This document shows, piece by piece, positions 58,851 to 64,000 of a DNA stretch of 64,000 nt (positions are counted from its first letter, which is position 1; each line of letters starts with the position of its first letter). The notes beneath the pieces are model-generated. The model did no database searches, was not told the origin of the DNA, and worked only from the letters and a program-made list of their open reading frames with translations. This DNA is from Siphonodentalium dalli (Eukaryota > Mollusca > Scaphopoda > Gadilida > Siphonodentaliidae). Made by a program: the position numbers and the translations under genes. The stretch lies in NCBI GenBank assembly GCA_032622095.1, contig CP136065.1, positions 40,489,503 through 40,553,502 on the forward strand. Reading direction: 5' to 3'.

Positions 58851-59547
58851 ACATGCGAGAAACTTGTGGTACATGTAGCTCCATGTGGGGTCCTCGCCCT
58901 GCAACTGTTTTGAGAGAGAAGTGGGTGAATCTTCGCCGATGGAATAAATTGGGCTAATAATTTCAGTCTGAAAACCCAAAATGTTATGTACATGTATACT
59001 GTACTAGTACCGGTAGGTCATTCTAAAATATATTTGTTAAATGTATTTGTTAAATACGTTTAAAACTTCTGAATTTTGTTGGAATAGTACTAAGGAATTT
59101 TAAAAGGTGAATTTATTTTATATCTTGTGAGTGTACATACTCTAAACGCATTGTTATACAGAAAATTGAAACAGGAAGTGATCGGAACTGACATCGCTAG
59201 AAGCTATGCCTTTGAGGCTGGTTAGTTACGTTGTGGTTAGTACCTGGTTATGTTATGCAAAAGAGCAGTATTGTAATCGTACCTGTCATGTTTTATACTG
59301 CAAAATATACTGTTCACTTTGTAATAGAGCGAGAGAGAAATGTGGGAGTAGCCGCACCGGACATCAAGGCATCTTACCACTGCCCACAAAGAATACTCAT
59401 CGGCCAGATATGTAATCAGCCTTCTATATTTACACTGCAGCTGCTAAAATATATTCCAATTACGTTATGCATCCGAAATATCTGCTGGGTCTTCCACAGT
59501 GAGTCTTTTAACATTAACGAGCACGTTTAACTCGGGATCCAAATTAC

Positions 59548-59963
59548 GGTAGCATGGTAATGTCGCAAGAGCTATACTCGTCCTTGACCTCGATAAATGG
59601 AATGTGAATACGTCTGAACATGGTATTTCATCAAATATGATGCTTTTATGAAGTTTAATGATTAAAGCATCATGCTGTTTGTGATCAATATAAATAATTT
59701 ATATAAAATAATAGAGAATTTTATTATCACAAAATCATTCATGAATTTCGTGTTTTGAATTTTGAAAATGCGTGCCGCATCTATAATCTCAAATCGACTC
59801 CATTCCACCCGCACATCCAATTTGACTTATATATCAAGATGTTCCACCCACTTTGGTGTTATAGAAACTACCCGAAAAAGACCCGTTAATTAGTTGAATA
59901 TAACGTGACTGCAAATTCTGAGGTGAAGGTCGAGTATAGCTCTTGCGACATTACCCCTCTACC
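59548..59963. mobile_element. Mutator-like non-autonomous element (416 bp) with 9-bp target duplication
   Basis: Inverted ends of about 45 bp share ggtaatgtcgcaagagctat in complement. The outermost bases are ggtagcatgg at the left and cccctctacc at the right. The 9-mer ccaaattac lies exactly at both borders (59539-59547 and 59964-59972), the size made by Mutator/MULE transposases. The interior contains a 175-bp segment (59597-59771) identical to 58217-58391. No transposase is present. Confidence 0.85.
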
Positions 59964-59972
59964 CCAAATTAC

Positions 59973-60744
59973 TGGTGTTCTGTACTTCGTAAATTAATTT
60001 ATATCTAATAAATTTACTAGTTTTAAAGTTACAGGTACATGTATAAGGTTTGATAGCTTGGCACTTGGGCAGAAATGGAACAAAACAATCTGCCATTTCT
60101 ACTTTCACACGAATCTATTGGCCGATATAACGAAAGTAGTACAACCAGTGCTAAAACAGTCTACTTTTACCTGGATTTTTCCCCTTGACGGCTACCGGCC
60201 CCATTCCCCTACCCCCTAGCGGAAACCCTGGTAGATGCCAATATAGAATTTAATGCAATTCTAAAACAATGCCATATAACAAAAATGCCAATTTTAAGGG
60301 TTGAGATTATGCATTGGTTCAAAATAAAAACAAATAGCCAGATTTTCATCCACACTCATTCAGGTCTTTAAGGCCCACCTCAAAAAGTTTTATTATGTCA
60401 TTGTAGCCCTGTGATAAATGGAGAGCAGATTGTGTCTTACATTACGTGCATAGTAGATTACTAGGATGCCTTAAGACAAGTACTATATACTATATTAGTA
60501 TAGAGTAGATTATGCTTTATGATAAGTGTAGGATTATTTATCCCCACCAGATCACTTGCTGACAGAGAATTTTATTCTACTTTGCATATCAAATTGCCTG
60601 CTCCTGTACACTTCTTGGATTGACAACATTAAATATGGCTCTACTTTGTCGAAATTGTGCTCGCCTCATGAATTCTTGCCATGGATTGATGCTTCTGAAA
60701 CGAAATCAACGCCTCTTCTCTTCTCAATTTCAGGTAAGAATCAA
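59973..60744. other. unassigned stretch
   Basis: No gene or repeat boundary is supported. The frame at 60556-60750 encodes no recognisable domain. Confidence 0.45.
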
Positions 60745-61135
60745 GTCTGAGTTTAGTGTGCCTATCATTTGCTAGCATCACCAAATTCACCGTCTTGGGA
60801 CCTCATTCTGCATGGCCTCAAAATCTATGGGAGACATAGACTCAGATTGAAGTTCCCAAATGGTGAATATTGTGATGTAAACCCACTGGGAACCTCGATT
60901 ATGCAATTTTTCATCTGCACATTGGGGATATAGATAAACTAAATTAAAAAAGAAATAGAATATATGTGAAGAATTTCTATAGAAATTTGATAATAAACTT
61001 TCCAGAGAAGATGAGGTCTAACCCGAATGAGGGTCAATTTAGTGATGTTAGCCTGCTGTGCAGGATAGTGTCACTAAATTCACCCTCTGGAAACTCATTC
61101 TGCAAATGACAGGCACACTAAACTCAGGCTTGGAT
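60745..61135. mobile_element. hAT-like element, second copy of 10170-10623
   Basis: Ends tcaagtctgagtttagtgtg and cactaaactcaggcttg match the family ends. The core (cccaaatggtgaatattgtg, ccactgggaacctcgattat) is inverted relative to the first copy. The left arm has lost part of its repeat. No matching 8-bp duplication is visible at these borders. Confidence 0.7.
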
Positions 61136-61167
61136 CCCAGGAACATGATGGAAGCAAACAATTAATA

Positions 61168-61388
61168 CAGTAATGCCCTAAGTAATCGACTCCTTAAACA
61201 CAGCAGAATTATGTGTAACTTTTCAGGATTTAGTCGGAAATATGGCTTGTTGCCATTCATCGGAAAGCTCTCAGTGAGAGCTTTCCGATGAATGGCAACA
61301 AGCCATATATCCATATATCCGACTAAATCCTGAAAAGTTACCCATAATTCTGCTGTGTTTAAGGAGTCGATTACTTAGGGCATTACTT
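61168..61388. mobile_element. TA-type MITE with an extra near-perfect palindrome at its centre (221 bp)
   Basis: Ends cagtaatgccctaagtaat and attacttagggcattactt lie next to TA and belong to the family of the 175-bp array at 42.4 kb. In place of the usual short centre is a ~92-bp palindrome whose 40-bp arms (atggcttgttgccattcatc, ggaaagctctcag) are identical in complement. The whole element could fold into one long hairpin. Confidence 0.8.
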
Positions 61389-61911
61389 TAGTTAGTCCAA
61401 ATTTCCCTCAATGTAATCCAGTGAAATCATTATGAATAATACTTGTTTACATCAAAGTACAGTTGCATTACTTTTCAATAGCAGTGTAAATCACCTGCTC
61501 ATCTAAAATCACACAAATCCACAAGAATTATCAACTGAAAGTAGCAATTTAATGTGAAAAATATATTTGATCACAATGCTTACTTAATTTCAAAAGAATA
61601 CAAACTCAATTGACATTGTGAACTTCGTAACAGTTCGGGCATTCTCTAGACGTTAACAAACAGATCAAATGTGAGGTTACTCCAAATTACACGGCATATT
61701 CAGCACATAATTTAACACAACGTAAAATTTGTACTTTTATTATAGTACATGATTATGACCATAAGATATCATTCTTTCTGATACATGTAGCAATTTGTAT
61801 TGATTTGTATGATAACATCGATTAAAATTGACGAAAAATCCCACCACTGCATCTGGGCATAAAGTCTGCTATAGATGAGTAAGGCAGCCGTACTTTGTAA
61901 AACAGTATTAT
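61389..61911. other. unassigned AT-rich stretch
   Basis: No gene, RNA gene or repeat boundary could be supported. Confidence 0.45.
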
Positions 61912-62034
61912 CAGGGCATACATCTCATCTGAATTTCCGAGAATCCATATATACTTTTTCACGAGAATCCAGGGTAATTTGCGAGAATATTTACAAGAAT
62001 CTAGATTTGGATTCTCGCCGAAATATAAGCCCTG
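61912..62034. mobile_element. short CAGGGC-ended MITE (123 bp)
   Basis: Ends cagggcatacatctcatctg and gccgaaatataagccctg are inverted, with inner words cgagaatcc and ggattctcg. The 5-mer attat lies directly at both borders (61907-61911 and 62035-62039). The word cgagaat is repeated several times inside. Confidence 0.7.
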
Positions 62035-62356
62035 ATTATCCCTACCGATTTCACTAGCTGGTTTATGTCAATGGAAACTTGGACTAACAGTAAGTCAGTT
62101 TAATCTGAGGTATGAACATTATCAGGTTGTTTTATTGACTTCTTGATACTATGATACTAGTATACATGTATGTTACCACAGGGAAGAATCAAAAGATTTT
62201 TTGGGGACACCATTTCTGTATTTTAGGATGTCCCTATATAAATTTGGATGTTAAAATATTCCTTACTGTACACTTGATTGTGCAAATAATGGCTCTATAT
62301 CAATTAAAGAGATGATGATTTTCATTGCAATTTGTTCATTTTGTTGAATTATAGAA

Positions 62357-62990
62357 TACTAGCAGATTAGCCCGCCACTGGCGCGATTGGTCCCATGGCT
62401 TTGGTCGATCCATTAATTTTTGTTTTTCAAGGTAACCCCGTACGTCGCTGCCACCGCTGATGCCCGAAATATCGCCCAAGGTCATTTGCGGGTACCCGTG
62501 TCAAGGTCATGTTGGGTGGACAAAATAACCGGACAAAAATATTTCCTGTCCCGAGTTGACCATACATAACAAATTTCACATCGATGTCACCGCTGACTAC
62601 CGAGATATCGCCCAAGGTCATTTGTGGGTACCCGTTTCAATGTCAAGGTCACATCGGTCGGACAAACTGACCCGATGAAAATCACCCCATCCCTTGGAAC
62701 CCCTAAGTACGAAATTTCGTCTCAATATCCCCAGTTGTGACCTGCCGTATATTTTCACTAAAGTAGATAAACGCTCTTTAATAGCGACGCCTCATATACA
62801 AACGCTCATTAATTATCACACGATTAACCCATCAATCCCCATTATGGTGGCAGTTGAAGGGTGAAGGAGTGGTCGCACAGGCTCGCGAATGGTCCGATGA
62901 CACTTCCTGTGGCTTTTTACCCTTAGGTAGGAAGTTTGGGCTCAATCGGTCGAGCCATTTTCGAGTCTATAAAGGATATATACATATATA
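62357..62990 (+). mobile_element. dispersed repeat with internal ~130-bp duplication
   Basis: The 5' part (62357-62443) matches 18724-18808. Next come two diverged copies of a block with accgctgatgcccgaaatat, cgcccaaggtcatttg and cgggtacccgt. The 3' part (caatcggtcgagccatttt, cgagtctataaagg) grades into an atatacat microsatellite. That layout resembles a short non-autonomous retroelement with a microsatellite tail, but the class is not proven. Confidence 0.5.
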
Positions 62991-64000
62991 CATGTATATA
63001 CAGAAGTCTCAAAATATATGGTAGATGTCCTTGAACGTATAGAAAATTTGTCCTGAATAAATACTATCCACTTGGAATTTGGGGACATTTTGGCCTCCCA
63101 ATGTTTCAGTGCCCAAACCTGTAACAGGTATCAAAACAGCACTTGATCCTTCCATGTTTACCAGTACTAGTCCATGAATTCTGCTACTCCGTGAAAACTC
63201 CATGAATGGTTCTGAATACATACACAGAATGTGCTAGCTTTAATGCTTTATTTTGATTCAAACTGTGCTGACTGATATGGAAGTAAATATAATTATATGT
63301 GGGAGTAGCTACTGGTAGAAAAAAGTTTATCAGTGAGACATATGTTAAATTTCACATGGTGCATACTCCCCCACTGACTTATTAAGATCACCCTTGTTGT
63401 GTTGCCTGTGAAATAGTGGAATTCAATGTTTGCATGGATTGATGATCTTGCTCTGAAAGGGATTCCATATTAGTAGCCTAAGAATTACATCACGCTAAAA
63501 TTGATGATGGAAATTCAAATTGTTGGTAGTTTTGATTCTAATGAGGAACGTGTTCGAAGTCCTGTTCATAAAAGTATATCATTCAAGGTGAGAGCTTCTC
63601 ATTTCTAATGACTCCCAATTTTATTTGGCGTTTGAAAGGTGGATGTTCATTTACTTAAGGTGGGGTGGAGGTGACCAAATTTCTACCCTCGGTAAAATCT
63701 CAGTACATCATCCCTGTTAATTAGTAGAAATTTATACCTGTGCTAAAAACTAACATACATGTAGGCCAGAAATCTTTCCTCGACTAAAAAGCCTAGGAAT
63801 CGCACAGTTGCCATGTCCTACATGTACACATATAACTTCAGTTAAAAAAAATTGGAACTTGGTCGATTATCATGGCAGACTTCAGTTTGGTGTTTGCTTA
63901 AATTTGCTGAATATCAAGATAGTCCATGTTATCTCAGTAGTCTTCTTGGCATTCAACAAGGAATTTTTTCTGTCTGCAGACTTCCACAGTGCGACACTAA
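62991..64000. other. unassigned stretch to the window end
   Basis: The minus-strand frame at 63009-63221 encodes no recognisable domain. No gene or repeat boundary is supported. Confidence 0.45.

Overview
This window is repeat-rich, AT-rich animal DNA. I found no intact protein-coding gene and no exon of a recognisable host gene. The repeats suggest a marine invertebrate, most likely a lophotrochozoan such as a mollusc. The clues are short TTAGGG/CCCTAA-type arrays, a tRNA-derived SINE with a long non-tRNA body, APE-type LINE remains (one with a 2A-like peptide), blocks ending in GACG/GACA microsatellite, and many short palindromic DNA elements. No species can be named from the sequence alone, and the taxonomic call is inference.

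Layout. 1-12.6 kb: telomere-like seeds, a foldback-type element, several inverted-repeat elements (one Harbinger-like, one hAT-like), ~170-bp tandem arrays and copies of a TTAA-flanked palindromic MITE. 13.0-15.7 kb: a 58-bp minisatellite of about 47 units. 15.9-17.0 kb: a ~153-bp tandem array ending in a hairpin. 17-21 kb: low-complexity sequence and small duplications. 21.2-24.1 kb: a decayed LINE with a hydrophobic leader, a 2A-like motif, an AP-endonuclease domain and the start of reverse transcriptase. It is split by a 1.27-kb Harbinger-like element and cut off by a palindromic element. 24.6-37.7 kb: mostly unassigned sequence with small MITEs, a hAT insertion whose empty site survives in a paired arm, and a LINE 3' fragment. 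37.7-51.5 kb: a cluster of elements whose arms are arrays of a GCGCTTAAGCGC palindrome, a MITE turned into a 175-bp tandem array, two local duplications and the SINE. 52.9-56.0 kb: two LINE 3' ends in head-to-head orientation. 56.2-60.0 kb: a large inverted-repeat element carrying a retroposed insert, and a Mutator-like element with a 9-bp target duplication that contains a 175-bp segment identical to sequence 1.2 kb away. 60-64 kb: more MITEs and a dispersed repeat.

Nothing here forms a pathway. The window is best read as a nested record of transposition, with insertion order readable in several places. The strongest candidates for something undescribed are the CTTAAG-palindrome-array elements, the LINE with a hydrophobic leader joined (one frame off) to a 2A-like sequence, and the Mutator-like element with an apparently captured segment. 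Coordinates of degenerate repeats are approximate. All alignments were done by eye.
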